Source of the DNA: Rhodanobacteraceae bacterium
GTDB lineage: Bacteria > Pseudomonadota > Gammaproteobacteria > Xanthomonadales > Rhodanobacteraceae
NCBI GenBank assembly: GCA_021325475.1
Contig: JAJPHA010000122.1
Span: 1-64,000, forward strand
Length of the DNA stretch: 64,000 nt
Reading direction: 5' to 3'
Shown here: piece after piece, positions 25,245 to 33,944 of the stretch
Layout: each line of letters begins with the position of its first letter
Position numbering within the stretch: the first letter of the stretch is position 1
Notes under the pieces: generated by a model
Told to the model about the DNA's origin: nothing
The model's database searches: none
The model's input: only the letters and a program-made list of their open reading frames with translations
Translations under genes and position numbers: made by a program

Positions 25245-25646
25245 TCACTTGTGGCCGACGTGCCGTCGGATCGCGCCGAGCAGTTCCTCGCGCGTGAACG
25301 GTTTGGTCAGGTACTGCTCCGAGCCGACGATGCGGCCCCGCGCCTTGTCGAACAAGCCGTCCTTCGACGACAGCATGATCACCGGCGTGGACTTGAACAT
25401 CTGGTTGTTCTTGATCAGCGCGCAGGTCTGGTAGCCGTCCAGCCGCGGCATCATGATGTCGACGAAAATGATGTTCGGCTGCTGGTCGGAGATCTTGGCA
25501 AGCGCCTCGAAGCCGTCGGTCGCGGTGATCACCTCGCAACCTTCCTTCTTGAGCAGGGTCTCGGCGGTCCGGCGGATGGTCTTGGAATCGTCGATGACCA
25601 TGACCTTCAAGCCGGCCAGGCTGCCATCTTTCGTTGTCGGTTCCAC
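25245..25646 (-). CDS. pilG: PilG, CheY-like response regulator
   Basis: 133-residue receiver protein with an N-terminal extension typical of PilG. It has DDSKTIRR, phospho-acceptor in F-V-D-I-M-M-P-R-L-D-G, M-L-S-S-K and L-T-K-P-F. PilG promotes pilus extension through PilB and, in Pseudomonas, interacts with the adenylate cyclase pathway. First gene of the pilG-chpC operon; a candidate sigma70 promoter lies about 115 nt upstream and gshB diverges beyond it, the same neighbourhood as in P. aeruginosa. Confidence 0.9.
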   Translation of the reverse strand: MEPTTKDGSLAGLKVMVIDDSKTIRRTAETLLKKEGCEVITATDGFEALAKISDQQPNIIFVDIMMPRLDGYQTCALIKNNQMFKSTPVIMLSSKDGLFDKARGRIVGSEQYLTKPFTREELLGAIRRHVGHK

Positions 25647-25993
25647 GTACTACCCCCTACCCAATCGGAATGCCAAGTGCCCGCGCCAGCGCGAACACGC
25701 CTGCGGCTCGCGCGCGGCGCGCCGGGCGCCCGCGGCCAGCGTTTGCTTCCCATCCGGGCTGTTTAACCAACACTTAGCAAATCTGTCAAGTAAATCCGCT
25801 AACTGGGCATCTTTGCTCGGAAAACGCGTCGACGCAACCGGGCAGCCGAGCGCCCGCCCCGGCCGGAATTTCGCCTCGGGGTGGTAGTATAGCCCCGTCG
25901 CGGCCGCCTCGCCTTGCCGATCATGCGTTCAATCGTCAGCACATCTCGTGCCAAGTTCGCAGCGCCAACTCCGCGCAGCAACGGGGCGAGGCG
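25647..25993. other. Divergent intergenic region between pilG and gshB
   Basis: 347 nt without a gene. It holds a relatively AT-rich segment (about 25741-25810) with a minus-strand TTGACA-17-TTAAAC promoter candidate for the pil-chp operon. A TAGTAT box at 25885-25890 may serve gshB, though without a recognisable -35. No operator palindrome was identified. Confidence 0.5.
25761..25789 (-). promoter_or_regulatory. Candidate sigma70 promoter of the pilG-chpC operon
   Basis: Perfect -35 TTGACA (25789-25784), 17-nt spacer, then weak -10 TTAAAC (25766-25761), in the only AT-rich stretch upstream of pilG. It would give a leader of about 110 nt. Confidence 0.5.
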
Positions 25994-26941
25994 ATGGCGC
26001 TGACGGTCGCGGTGCTGATGGACCCGATCGAGTCCATCCACGTCGCCAAGGATTCCACCTTCGCCATGCTGCTCGAAGCGCAGCGGCGCGGCCATCGCCT
26101 GCTGTACCTCACCCAGGGCGGCCTGGCCGTGCGCGGCGCGGCGCCGTGGGCATACGCCGCGGCCCTCGCCGTGCGCGACGATCCGGCCGACTGGTTCCGG
26201 CTCGAGGCGCCGGCATGGATCGAACTCGGCCGGGTCGACGTGATCCTGGCGCGCAAGGATCCGCCGTTCGACGCGCAGTTCCTCTACGACACCATGGTGC
26301 TGGAGCTGGCACAGGCCGGCGGCGCGCTGGTGGTCAACGATCCGCGCGGCCTGCGCGACGCCAACGAGAAGCTGGTCACGCTGCATTTTCCGCAATGTAT
26401 ACCGCCGACCGTGGTCGCCCGCGACGCCGCCGAGATCAAGCGCTTCGTCGCCGAGCACGGCGAGGTGGTGATCAAGCCGCTCGACGGCATGGGCGGACGC
26501 TCGATCTTCAAGAGCGGTCGCGGCGACCCAAACCTGAACGTGATCCTGGAAACGCTGACCGACGGCGGCCGCTGCTTCGCCGTGGCGCAACGCTACCTGC
26601 CGGAGATCCGCGACGGCGACAAGCGCATCCTCTTGATCGACGGCGAGCCGGTGCCCTACGTGCTGGCGCGCCTGCCGCAGGGCGACGATTTCCGCGGCAA
26701 CCTGGCGCGCGGCGGCAAGGGCGTGGCGCGGCCGATCAGCGAGCGCGAGCGCTGGATCGCGGCGCAGGTCGCACCGGAGCTGCGCCGCCGCGGCATGCTG
26801 TTCGTCGGTCTCGACGTCATCGGCGACTGGTTGACCGAGGTCAACGTCACCTCGCCGACCTGCATCCGCGAGCTCGACGCGCAGTGCGGACTCAACATCG
26901 CCGGGACCCTGTTCGACGCGATCGAGGCGCGCCGTCGATGA
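25994..26941 (+). CDS. gshB: Glutathione synthetase
   Basis: 315-residue ATP-grasp ligase that joins gamma-glutamylcysteine and glycine. The N-terminal MDPIESI...KDSTFAML signature, the ATP-grasp stretch VIKPLDGMGGRSIF, and the metal/substrate-binding D-V-I-G-D-W-L-T-E-V-N-V-T-S-P-T near the C-terminus match proteobacterial GshB. ATG follows a GGGGCGAGG Shine-Dalgarno. It overlaps the tonB-like gene (ATGA). A GTATAC-plus-GCATTTTCCGC element lies in the coding region at 26383-26402. Confidence 0.93.
   Translation: MALTVAVLMDPIESIHVAKDSTFAMLLEAQRRGHRLLYLTQGGLAVRGAAPWAYAAALAVRDDPADWFRLEAPAWIELGRVDVILARKDPPFDAQFLYDTMVLELAQAGGALVVNDPRGLRDANEKLVTLHFPQCIPPTVVARDAAEIKRFVAEHGEVVIKPLDGMGGRSIFKSGRGDPNLNVILETLTDGGRCFAVAQRYLPEIRDGDKRILLIDGEPVPYVLARLPQGDDFRGNLARGGKGVARPISERERWIAAQVAPELRRRGMLFVGLDVIGDWLTEVNVTSPTCIRELDAQCGLNIAGTLFDAIEARRR
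26383..26402 (-). repeat. Dispersed AT-rich motif plus GTATAC, gshB copy
   Basis: On the minus strand, GTATAC is followed by ATTGCGGAAAATGC; one change from the core GTGGAAAATGC. One of four loci where GTATAC lies within a few bases of the core. Confidence 0.5.
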
Positions 26942-27798
26942 GCGCGGCCGGCCGCCCCGTGGGCAGCGGCGACCGTCTCGGCGTGACCCTGCTGTTCTCC
27001 GTCATCGCCCACGGCGTGCTCGCGCTCGGCCTCACCTTCGAATTCGAGAAACCGGCGCCGCGCCTGCCGGCGCTCGATGTCATCCTGGTGCAATCGGCCT
27101 CCGGCGAAAAACCCGACAAGGCCGATTTCCTCGCCCAGGCGCACAACGCCGGCGGCGGCGAGGCCGAACGCGCGGTGCGGCCGAGCGAGCTCGTCTCGAG
27201 CCCGGTGTCCAAGCCGGACGCCGGCATCGCGCCGCGGCCGCTGCGCGCCGCCGCGCCGAAACCGCAGCCGCCGAGCGAGCGTGCGCTGCTCACGCAGCAG
27301 CACGCCGACTTCGCCGTGCGCACCGACAAGGAAACGCCGGAGCAACCGCCGCTGCCGCAACCGACCGGGCGCGAGCTGATCGAGAAGAAGCTCGAGATGG
27401 CGCGGCTCGCCGCCGAGATCCAGCAGGAGACCCAGGCCTACGCCAAGCGGCCGAAGAAGAAATACATCTCCGCCAACACCAAGGAATACGCCTACGCGGC
27501 GTACATGGCGGCGTGGGTCGCGCGCATCGAGCGCATCGGCAATCTCAACTATCCCGACGAGGCGCGCCGCCAGCAGGTGCACGGCGAGCTGGTGCTCACC
27601 GTGGCGCTGCGCCGCGACGGCTCGGTGAAGAGCGTGGACGTGATCGAGCCGAGCGGGCACCGCATCCTCGACGACGCCGCGATCCGCATCGTCCACCTCG
27701 CCGCGCCGTTCCCGCCGATCCCGCCCGGCGACATCGACGAGCTCTACATCACCCGCACCTGGCAGTTCCTGCCGGGCGACATCCTGCGCAATCGCTGA
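26938..27798 (+). CDS. TonB-like energy transducer
   Basis: 286-residue periplasm-spanning protein. One N-terminal transmembrane helix (about residues 15-33), a long Pro/Lys-rich linker, and a C-terminal TonB domain (about 205-286) with I-G-N-L-N-Y-P-D-E-A-R-R followed by GELVLTVALRRDGSV and SGHRILDDAAIR. By family it would transmit proton-motive force from ExbB/ExbD to outer-membrane receptors; neither exb gene is nearby. In P. aeruginosa the gene at this same locus (tonB3, next to gshB and pilG) affects twitching motility, so a link to pili is plausible but inferred. ATG overlaps the gshB stop. Confidence 0.82.
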   Translation: MSAAGRPVGSGDRLGVTLLFSVIAHGVLALGLTFEFEKPAPRLPALDVILVQSASGEKPDKADFLAQAHNAGGGEAERAVRPSELVSSPVSKPDAGIAPRPLRAAAPKPQPPSERALLTQQHADFAVRTDKETPEQPPLPQPTGRELIEKKLEMARLAAEIQQETQAYAKRPKKKYISANTKEYAYAAYMAAWVARIERIGNLNYPDEARRQQVHGELVLTVALRRDGSVKSVDVIEPSGHRILDDAAIRIVHLAAPFPPIPPGDIDELYITRTWQFLPGDILRNR

Positions 27799-27826
27799 CC
27801 GGCAGGCCGGGGCGCCAGCCCTCGGG

Positions 27827-27832
27827 TACAAT
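27827..27832 (+). promoter_or_regulatory. Candidate -10 box of yqgE (TACAAT)
   Basis: TACAAT ends 6 nt before the yqgE ATG, the same spacing as at nudE and the WGR gene, suggesting a leaderless transcript. No Shine-Dalgarno sequence and no good -35 are visible. Confidence 0.4.
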
Positions 27833-27838
27833 GCCGGC

Positions 27839-28402
27839 ATGCTGTCGCTCAACAGCCTCACCAACCACCTGCTGATCGCGATGCCGAGCCTGCGCGATCC
27901 CACCTTCCGGCGCGGCGTGGCCTACGTGTGCCAGCACAGCGAGGAAGGCGCGATGGGGCTTCTGATCAACCGCCTGTCGGAATACCGCCTCGGCGACGTG
28001 CTGGCGCAGATGAACATCCAGCCCGAACGCAGCCACATCGGCGACGCGCCGGTGTTGATCGGCGGCCCGGTGCAGCCGGAACGCGGCTTCGTGCTGCACT
28101 CGCCCCCCGGCGACTGGGAATCCTCGTTCAAGATCTCCGAACGCATCTGCGTCACCACCTCGCGCGACGTGCTGGTGGCGATGGCCGCCGGTCGCGGCCC
28201 GCAGGCGGCGCTGGTCGCGCTCGGCTACGCCGGCTGGAGTTCGGGTCAGCTCGAGAACGAGCTGCGCGAGAACGCCTGGCTGACCGTTCCGGCCGACGAG
28301 CACATCCTGTTCGCGACCCCGCTGGAGCAACGCTGGGAGGCGGCCGCGGCACTGGTCGGCGTGGACATCGCCAACCTGACGGACTACGCCGGCCATGCGT
28401 GA
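27839..28402 (+). CDS. yqgE: YqgE/AlgH family protein
   Basis: 187-residue cytoplasmic protein of unknown biochemical function, widely conserved in proteobacteria. It has the family's opening L-T-N-H-L-L-I-A-M-P and F-R-R-G-V-A-Y-V-C-Q-H, the G-G-P-V segment and the Y-A-G-W-S-S-G-Q-L-E-N-E-L motif. Neighbours (tonB-like before, ruvX after) match the Pseudomonas order. In Pseudomonas the homologue was named AlgH for an effect on alginate; a role here cannot be deduced. Confidence 0.88.
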   Translation: MLSLNSLTNHLLIAMPSLRDPTFRRGVAYVCQHSEEGAMGLLINRLSEYRLGDVLAQMNIQPERSHIGDAPVLIGGPVQPERGFVLHSPPGDWESSFKISERICVTTSRDVLVAMAAGRGPQAALVALGYAGWSSGQLENELRENAWLTVPADEHILFATPLEQRWEAAAALVGVDIANLTDYAGHA

Positions 28403-28470
28403 GCCGCGCCGTGTGCGGTACGCGGTGCGAAGCCCGGCGACTCCCGATTTTCGCCTGCAAACGTTCTTAG

Positions 28471-28590
28471 GGAAGGTCTGATCAAATCCCCATGTCGCTG
28501 TCTTCGGCCGTGGCACCGCACCTCCACAACCCCCATCAAACCCTTGCGCGGCAAGGGTTTGATCGCCCCCTTGACTCAAGGGGGCTTGAC
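28471..28590. repeat. 120-bp dispersed hairpin repeat, copy 1
   Basis: Matches 58644-58763 over about 120 bp with roughly a dozen differences and one indel in my hand alignment; TCTTCGGCCGTGGCACCGCA is identical. It contains a perfect 13-bp stem (28535-28547 with 28551-28563, loop GCG) and a second stem around CCCCCTT/AAGGGGG. It lies between yqgE and ruvX. Confidence 0.8.
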
Positions 28591-28644
28591 GAGCGGAAGC
28601 TGTGTCCTCCACGTATTCAGAGATTCCTCGGGTAAGTAAATTTC

Positions 28645-29130
28645 ATGCCGCAAGTCGATAGCGTGCAAACCTCAGCCCTCGGCCCGCAGCCCTCCGCCCT
28701 CGCCGTGTTGGGCTTCGATTACGGCACACGCCGGATCGGCGTGGCCGTCGGCAGCGCCCTGAGCGGGGCGCGCGCGCTGGCGATCGTCGCCAACGGCCCG
28801 CGCGGCCCGGATTGGGCGCACCTCGACACGCTGCTGCGCGCCTGGCGCCCGCAGCTCCTGCTGGTCGGCCTGCCGCTCGCGCTCGACGGCGCCGAGCAGC
28901 CGGCCAGCCGCGCCGCGCGCGCGTTCGCCGCCGCGCTCGCGCAGCGCTACGGGTTGCCGGCCGAGCTCGTCGACGAACGCTTCAGTTCGCGCGAGGCGGC
29001 CGGGCGCTTCGCCGCCCAACGCAAGCGCGGCGAGGCCCGGCGCAAGCACGCCGAGTCGCTGGACGCGCTCGCCGCGCAGATCATCGTCGAGAGCTGGCTC
29101 GCGCAGACGCCACGGGACACCACGCCATGA
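28645..29130 (+). CDS. ruvX: Putative pre-16S rRNA nuclease RuvX/YqgF
   Basis: 161-residue RNase H-fold protein needed for 16S 5'-end maturation in E. coli. Fold motifs: L-G-F-D-Y-G-T-R-R-I-G-V-A-V-G (catalytic Asp near residue 25), LLLVGLPLALDG, V-D-E-R-F-S-S and D-A-L-A-A-Q-I-I. The first 20 residues are unusual: they are encoded by a heptamer array (28672-28699, giving [10 protein letters not shown]), so the native start may once have been nearer the first strand. It overlaps pyrB by 4 nt (ATGA). Confidence 0.85.
   Translation: MPQVDSVQTSALGPQPSALAVLGFDYGTRRIGVAVGSALSGARALAIVANGPRGPDWAHLDTLLRAWRPQLLLVGLPLALDGAEQPASRAARAFAAALAQRYGLPAELVDERFSSREAAGRFAAQRKRGEARRKHAESLDALAAQIIVESWLAQTPRDTTP
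28672..28699. repeat. Heptamer array TCAGCCC/TCGGCCC within ruvX
   Basis: Four 7-mers, the complement of the GGGCTGA/GGGCCGA family, two of them diverged (GCAGCCC, TCCGCCC). They form part of the ruvX reading frame. Confidence 0.7.
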
Positions 29131-30128
29131 ACGCCAGCGCGTTGCCGGGCGAAGACGCGGCGCCGCCGGCGGTGCGCCTGCAACTCGACGCCGACGGCCG
29201 CCTGCGCCATCTGCTCACCCTCGAGGGTCTGTCGCGGACGCAGCTGCTGGATCTCCTCGAGCGCGCCGAAGCGCTGCGCGCGGCGAGCGACAACGGTGCG
29301 AAGCCGCTCGACCTGCTGCACGGACGCACCGTGGTGAACCTGTTCTTCGAACCGTCCACCCGCACGCGCACCTCGTTCGACCTCGCCGCGCAACGGCTCG
29401 GCGCGACGGTGATCAACTTCGACATCGCCAGCTCCTCCACGGTCAAGGGCGAATCGCTGATCGACACCGTGCACACGCTGGAGGCGATGCGCTGCGACGC
29501 CTTCGTCGTGCGCCACCGCGAAGCCGGCACGCCGGCCCGGATCGCTGCGCGACTGCGCAGCGCCGCCGCGGTGCTCAACGCCGGCGACGGCAATCACGCC
29601 CATCCGACGCAGGGGCTGCTGGATGCGCTCACGCTGCGCCGCCACCGGCCGGATTTCACGCGCCTGCGCGTGGTGATCTGCGGCGACATCCGCCATTCGC
29701 GCGTGGCGCGTTCGGATGCGCAGGCGCTCGTCGCACTCGGAGCCGGCGAGGTCCGGCTGTGCGCGCCGCCGGAACTCGCGCCGGATGCGGAGGAACTGCC
29801 GATGTGCCGGCGGTTCCACGATTTCGACGAGGCGATCGCCGGCGCGGACGTCGTCATCATGCTGCGGCTGCAGAAGGAACGCATGCACAGCGCGGCGATT
29901 CCGTCGGAGGCGGACTACTTCCAGCGCTACGGCCTGTCCGCCGCGCGCCTGGCGCGCGCGCATCCCGACTGCCTGGTGATGCACCCCGGTCCGATCAACC
30001 GCGGCGTGGAGATCGCCTCGGCCGTGGCCGACGGCCCGCAATCGCTGATCCTCGAGCAGGTCGCCAACGGCGTGTTCGTGCGCATGGCGGTGCTCGCCGA
30101 GCTGCTCGCCCCGCGCCGCGCGCCATAG
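29127..30128 (+). CDS. pyrB: Aspartate carbamoyltransferase catalytic chain
   Basis: 333-residue enzyme of pyrimidine synthesis. The carbamoyl-phosphate loop FFEPSTRTRTSF lies near residues 70-85, followed by H-P-T-Q-G-L-L-D and the C-terminal MHPGPINRGVEI aspartate-binding stretch. No pyrI or inactive pyrC' gene follows, unlike in E. coli and Pseudomonas respectively, and pyrR is absent between ruvX and pyrB. Stop codon is TAG, evidence that TAG is read as stop in this organism. Confidence 0.93.
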   Translation: MNASALPGEDAAPPAVRLQLDADGRLRHLLTLEGLSRTQLLDLLERAEALRAASDNGAKPLDLLHGRTVVNLFFEPSTRTRTSFDLAAQRLGATVINFDIASSSTVKGESLIDTVHTLEAMRCDAFVVRHREAGTPARIAARLRSAAAVLNAGDGNHAHPTQGLLDALTLRRHRPDFTRLRVVICGDIRHSRVARSDAQALVALGAGEVRLCAPPELAPDAEELPMCRRFHDFDEAIAGADVVIMLRLQKERMHSAAIPSEADYFQRYGLSAARLARAHPDCLVMHPGPINRGVEIASAVADGPQSLILEQVANGVFVRMAVLAELLAPRRAP

Positions 30129-30188
30129 CCGGCGCCGCCGAGTACAATGGCGGCGACGCCATCCGTCGTCGCCTGCCGGGGAAATGTC

Positions 30189-31889
30189 ATGCGCCGATTG
30201 CATCAGTACGCCCTGCTCGGGCTGGGCGCGGCTCTGCTCGCCGCCTGCAGCAAGCCGCAGAACAACGACCTCCCGCTCGCGTTCGCGCCGGCGGATACGC
30301 CTTACGTCTACGCCAATCTGGAACCGACGCCGCAGGCGGTGACCGAGCAATGGTCCCGGCACATGCAGGAGGCGATCCCCGAGTTCGTCGCCCTGTACGA
30401 TGGCGTGCTCGATGAGCTCGACAAGAAGTCGACGCCGGAGAGCGCGCGGACGGTGAAGATCGCGCGCGCCTTCCTCGACGAGCTCAAGACCCACGACACC
30501 TGGGACAAGCTGCGCCAGATCGGCCTGAAACCGGATGCCCGGGTCGCGCTGTACGGCGTCGGCCTGGTCCCGGTGCTGCGCATGGAGCTCGGCGACGCGG
30601 CGGCGTTCAAGGCCGAAGTCGCCCATCTGGAACAGACGCTCGGCGAGAAGCTGCCGGTGGCCAGGACCGGGTCGCAGGAATACTGGCAGCTCGGCAACGA
30701 CCAGCTCGCCTGCGCGATCGCGATCGAAGGCAATCACCTGGTCGTCACCGTGCTGCCGCCGAATGCCTCCGACGCGCTCAAGCAGACGCTGCTCGGACTC
30801 ACGCGGCCGGCGCAGAGCCTGGCCGCGACGGGCGCGCTGACCGAGCTCGCGAAGCAGCACGGCTACACGCCGCACGGCGAAGGCTTCATCGACTTCGTGC
30901 GCCTGACCGAACGCCTGAGCAAGGCGCCGGAAGGCAGCGACGCGGAATTCGCGAAGGCGCTCGGCCTGCCGCTCGCCAACGACATGGACGCGGCGTGCAG
31001 GAGCGAATTCCTCGACCTCGCGCACACGTTCCCGCGCTTCGTGTTCGGCGCCGACGAGCTCACCCCGCAGCGCGTCGGCGTGAGCATCGAGCTCGAGATC
31101 GAGCCGAAGCTGGCGCAGGAGATCGCCGATGCGTTCGGCGCCGCGCCCGGCACCGGCGCGCCGGGCCAGGGCATGGTCGACGTCAGCCTGTCGCTGCCGC
31201 TCCTCAAGCTCAAGCAATTCTGGATCCATCAGGCCGACAAGGTCGCGGCCAAGCCGTTCGCCTGTCCCCATCTCAAGGGATTGAACGACAGCTACCGCCA
31301 GTCGAAGGCGAAGGTGGACGTGACCATTCCGCCGCCGGCGAGCGATCTGACCGGCGTGCACTTCACCCTCGACAAGATCGAGCTCGACGCCCATGCCCCC
31401 GCCGGCGGCATCCCGGACGTGGCCGGCAAGCTGCTCCTCGCCTCGACCAATCCGATGGCCGCACTCGGCATGGCGCAGCTCGCGGCGCCGCAGCTCAAGG
31501 ACCTCAAGCTCGCGCCGGACGGCAAGCCGGTCGCGCTGCCCGCCGGCCTCGTGCCGGCCAAGACGCCGCCGCTGTTCGCGGCGATGTCGGACAAGGCCAT
31601 TGCGCTCGCCGCCGGGGCCGGCGAGGACGCCACGCTCGGCGCCTATCTCGCCGCGCCCGCGGCGCACGATGCCATGTTCCTGCGCATGTCCTTCAGCGGC
31701 CGCCTCTACGGCCTGATCGCGCAATCGGCCGGCCGCATGCAGGCGGCGCTGCCGCCCGAACAGCAAGCCCGGTTCGAGCAGCAGAAGCGCCTGTTCGCGC
31801 TGTACGAGAAGTGGCTGCGGCGCGGCGATTTCACCCTCACCGCGACCCAGGGCGGCATCGTCCTGCACGAAGTGGTGGAGCAGAACTGA
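30189..31889 (+). CDS. Lipoprotein of unknown function
   Basis: 566-residue protein I do not recognise. A lipoprotein signal peptide with lipobox L-A-A-C (Cys20) is clear; the residue after Cys is Ser, so transport to the outer membrane is expected. The mature part is alpha/beta with repeated segments and few cysteines and no catalytic motif I can name. Two portions (about 110-180 and 370-470) have similar L-G-D/A-A-F-K-A type helices, so an internal duplication is possible. ATG 30189 is preceded by GGGGAAA and, further up, a TACAAT box (30143-30148). It stands alone between pyrB and convergent genes. Confidence 0.6.
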   Translation: MRRLHQYALLGLGAALLAACSKPQNNDLPLAFAPADTPYVYANLEPTPQAVTEQWSRHMQEAIPEFVALYDGVLDELDKKSTPESARTVKIARAFLDELKTHDTWDKLRQIGLKPDARVALYGVGLVPVLRMELGDAAAFKAEVAHLEQTLGEKLPVARTGSQEYWQLGNDQLACAIAIEGNHLVVTVLPPNASDALKQTLLGLTRPAQSLAATGALTELAKQHGYTPHGEGFIDFVRLTERLSKAPEGSDAEFAKALGLPLANDMDAACRSEFLDLAHTFPRFVFGADELTPQRVGVSIELEIEPKLAQEIADAFGAAPGTGAPGQGMVDVSLSLPLLKLKQFWIHQADKVAAKPFACPHLKGLNDSYRQSKAKVDVTIPPPASDLTGVHFTLDKIELDAHAPAGGIPDVAGKLLLASTNPMAALGMAQLAAPQLKDLKLAPDGKPVALPAGLVPAKTPPLFAAMSDKAIALAAGAGEDATLGAYLAAPAAHDAMFLRMSFSGRLYGLIAQSAGRMQAALPPEQQARFEQQKRLFALYEKWLRRGDFTLTATQGGIVLHEVVEQN

Positions 31890-31892
31890 GCG

Positions 31893-32720
31893 TCAGCCCA
31901 CGCACAGCAGCCGGCCGCGGAAACCCGCGCCGGCGGCATCGGTGTCGAGCGCCCGGAGGATGCGCCGGCCGCGCGCGGCGATGCGCGCGGCGACGATCGC
32001 CTCCGGCAGCACGTGCAGTTCCGCGGCGACGCGGCTGCGGTGCACGCGCCGGCGCAACGGTGCGAGCAGGCGATTCGGCGCGAGCCGGTACAACCAGCCG
32101 CGCCAGTCGCGCGTATGGCCGCTCGCGATCTGGAACACGGCGAGGCCATCGCCGGCGAGCACGCGCAGGAATTCGTCGATGTAGGCGAGTTGCAGCGCGG
32201 CCGGCATGTGCTGCAGGGTGATCACCGAATAGACCAGATCGACGCTGGCGTCGGCGAGGAAGGCCAGCTCCGGTCGCGCGTGCTCGACGAAGTGCACGTT
32301 GGTCAGGTGCGCGTTCCAGCGCCGCGCGTGCTCGATCATGCTGGGCGAGATGTCGACACCGATCACCTCGGCATAGCGCGTGGCGAGCGCGCGGCTCAGC
32401 CGACCCGCGCCGCAGCCGAAATCGAGCGCGACGCGCCGCGCGCGCGGTCGCGCCAATCCTGCGCACAAGGCATCGAGTCCGGCGATCTCCGCCTCGCCCG
32501 CGGCGAAGAATTCGTCGACGTCCCAGCGTCCGCCGCGCTTGTCCGGACGCGACAGGATCGCCCACAACGGATCGTCTTCGCCGAGCGCGCGCCAGGTCGC
32601 GTGCAGGCGCGCGAGATCGCCGGAATCGGCCGGCGGCGAGGCAACCTCGTGCGCGCGCGCCGCGTCCGGTTGCGCTGCTGCCGATGGCGCGCGTGCCGCG
32701 TCCCGGTTCCCGCCCCTCAC
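31893..32720 (-). CDS. Class I SAM-dependent methyltransferase
   Basis: 275-residue Rossmann-fold methyltransferase. Motif I is ALDFGCGAGRLSRAL near residue 95, the acidic end of strand 2 is VIGVDIS, and motif IV is V-D-L-V-Y-S-V-I-T-L-Q-H-M. The C-terminal quarter (Trp/Arg-rich, R-D-W-R-G-W-L-Y-R-L) resembles small-molecule or glycan methyltransferases; substrate unknown. It starts at a GTG that overlaps the pilU stop (GTGA), so it is probably expressed with pilT/pilU; whether it modifies pili is speculation. Its stop lies 3 nt from the convergent lipoprotein gene. Confidence 0.72.
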   Translation of the reverse strand: MRGGNRDAARAPSAAAQPDAARAHEVASPPADSGDLARLHATWRALGEDDPLWAILSRPDKRGGRWDVDEFFAAGEAEIAGLDALCAGLARPRARRVALDFGCGAGRLSRALATRYAEVIGVDISPSMIEHARRWNAHLTNVHFVEHARPELAFLADASVDLVYSVITLQHMPAALQLAYIDEFLRVLAGDGLAVFQIASGHTRDWRGWLYRLAPNRLLAPLRRRVHRSRVAAELHVLPEAIVAARIAARGRRILRALDTDAAGAGFRGRLLCVG

Positions 32721-33844
32721 GACTCGACCAGTTCGACGCCGTCCATGCCCTGCGACAGCGTGTGCGCATCGCCGCCCTGGGCGAGCTTGATCTTCAGGCG
32801 CACCTCGTTGGCCGAGTCGGCGTGCCGCAGCGCGTCCTCGTAGGAGATCTCGCCGGCCTGGTAGAGCTCGAACAGGCTCTGGTCGAAGGTCTTCATGCCG
32901 AGGTTGGTGGATTCCTTCATCACGTCCTTGAGCTTGTGGATCTCGCCCTTGCGGATGTAGTCCTGCACCAGCGGCGTGCCGAGCAGCACCTCGACCGCGA
33001 CGCGGCGCGCCTTGCCGTCCGGCGTCGGGATCAGTTGCTGCGCGACCACGCCCTTCAGGTTCAGCGACAGGTCCATGAACAACTGCTCGCGCCGATCCTC
33101 CGGGAAGAAATGGATGATGCGGTCCATCGCCTGGTTGGCGTTGTTGGCGTGCAGCGTGCACAAGCACAGGTGGCCGGTCTCGGAGAAGTTGATCGCGTGC
33201 TCCATGGTCTCGCGCGTGCGCACCTCGCCGATCATGATCACGTCCGGCGCCTGACGCAGCGTGTTCTTGAGCGCGTTCTCCCAACTGTCGGTGTCGATGC
33301 CGAGCTCACGCTGGGTGATGATGCAGCCCTCGTGCTTGTGCACGTATTCGATCGGATCCTCGATGGTGATGATGTGGCCGGTCGAGTTCTGGTTGCGGTA
33401 GCCGATCATCGCCGCGAGCGAAGTGGATTTGCCGGTGCCGGTGGCGCCGACGAAGATGATGATGCCGCGCTTGGTCATCGCCAGGGTCTTGATGATCGGC
33501 GGCAGGTTCAGCTCCTCGATCGTCGGGATGCGCGTCTCGATCCGGCGCAGCACCATGCCGACGTTGTTGCGCTGGTAGAAGCACGACACGCGGAAACGGC
33601 CGACGCCGGACACGCCGATGGCGAACTGGCATTCGTGGGTCTTCTCGAACTCCTCGCGCTGCGAGGGCGTCATCACGTTGAGCACCATGTCGCGCGACTG
33701 CTGCGGCGTGAGCGGGCTCTGCGTGATCGGCGCGATGCGGCCGTGCACCTTGATCGACGGCGGCACGCCGGCCGTGATGAACAGGTCGGACGCCTTCTTG
33801 TGCACCATCAACTTGAGGAACGAGGTGAAATCCACACTGCTCAT
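32717..33844 (-). CDS. pilU: PilU, type IV pilus retraction ATPase
   Basis: 375-residue hexameric secretion-superfamily ATPase that assists PilT in pilus retraction. Walker A is GATGTGKSTSLA, the Asp box is T-I-E-D-P-I-E-Y, Walker B is VIMIGEVRTRETM, and the His box is C-L-C-T-L-H-A-N-N. The PilT-specific AIRNLIRE motif is replaced by V-Q-D-Y-I-R-K-G-E-I, and the long C-terminal tail is typical of PilU. Downstream of pilT by 100 nt, with a heptamer-like array between them. Confidence 0.92.
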   Translation of the reverse strand: MSSVDFTSFLKLMVHKKASDLFITAGVPPSIKVHGRIAPITQSPLTPQQSRDMVLNVMTPSQREEFEKTHECQFAIGVSGVGRFRVSCFYQRNNVGMVLRRIETRIPTIEELNLPPIIKTLAMTKRGIIIFVGATGTGKSTSLAAMIGYRNQNSTGHIITIEDPIEYVHKHEGCIITQRELGIDTDSWENALKNTLRQAPDVIMIGEVRTRETMEHAINFSETGHLCLCTLHANNANQAMDRIIHFFPEDRREQLFMDLSLNLKGVVAQQLIPTPDGKARRVAVEVLLGTPLVQDYIRKGEIHKLKDVMKESTNLGMKTFDQSLFELYQAGEISYEDALRHADSANEVRLKIKLAQGGDAHTLSQGMDGVELVES

Positions 33845-33921
33845 GGCACTCTCCGCTGGCGGGAACGCGGCCCGGCAAGGGGATCGGAGCGGCTCGCGGC
33901 GCCCTCGACGATCCCGCTGGC

Positions 33922-33942
33922 CGATTCCCGAATTCCGATTCC
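33922..33942. repeat. Heptamer array CGATTCC/CGAATTC before pilU
   Basis: Three 7-mers of the GATTCCC family at the 3' edge of pilT, running up to its stop codon. Confidence 0.6.
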
Positions 33943-33944
33943 CG

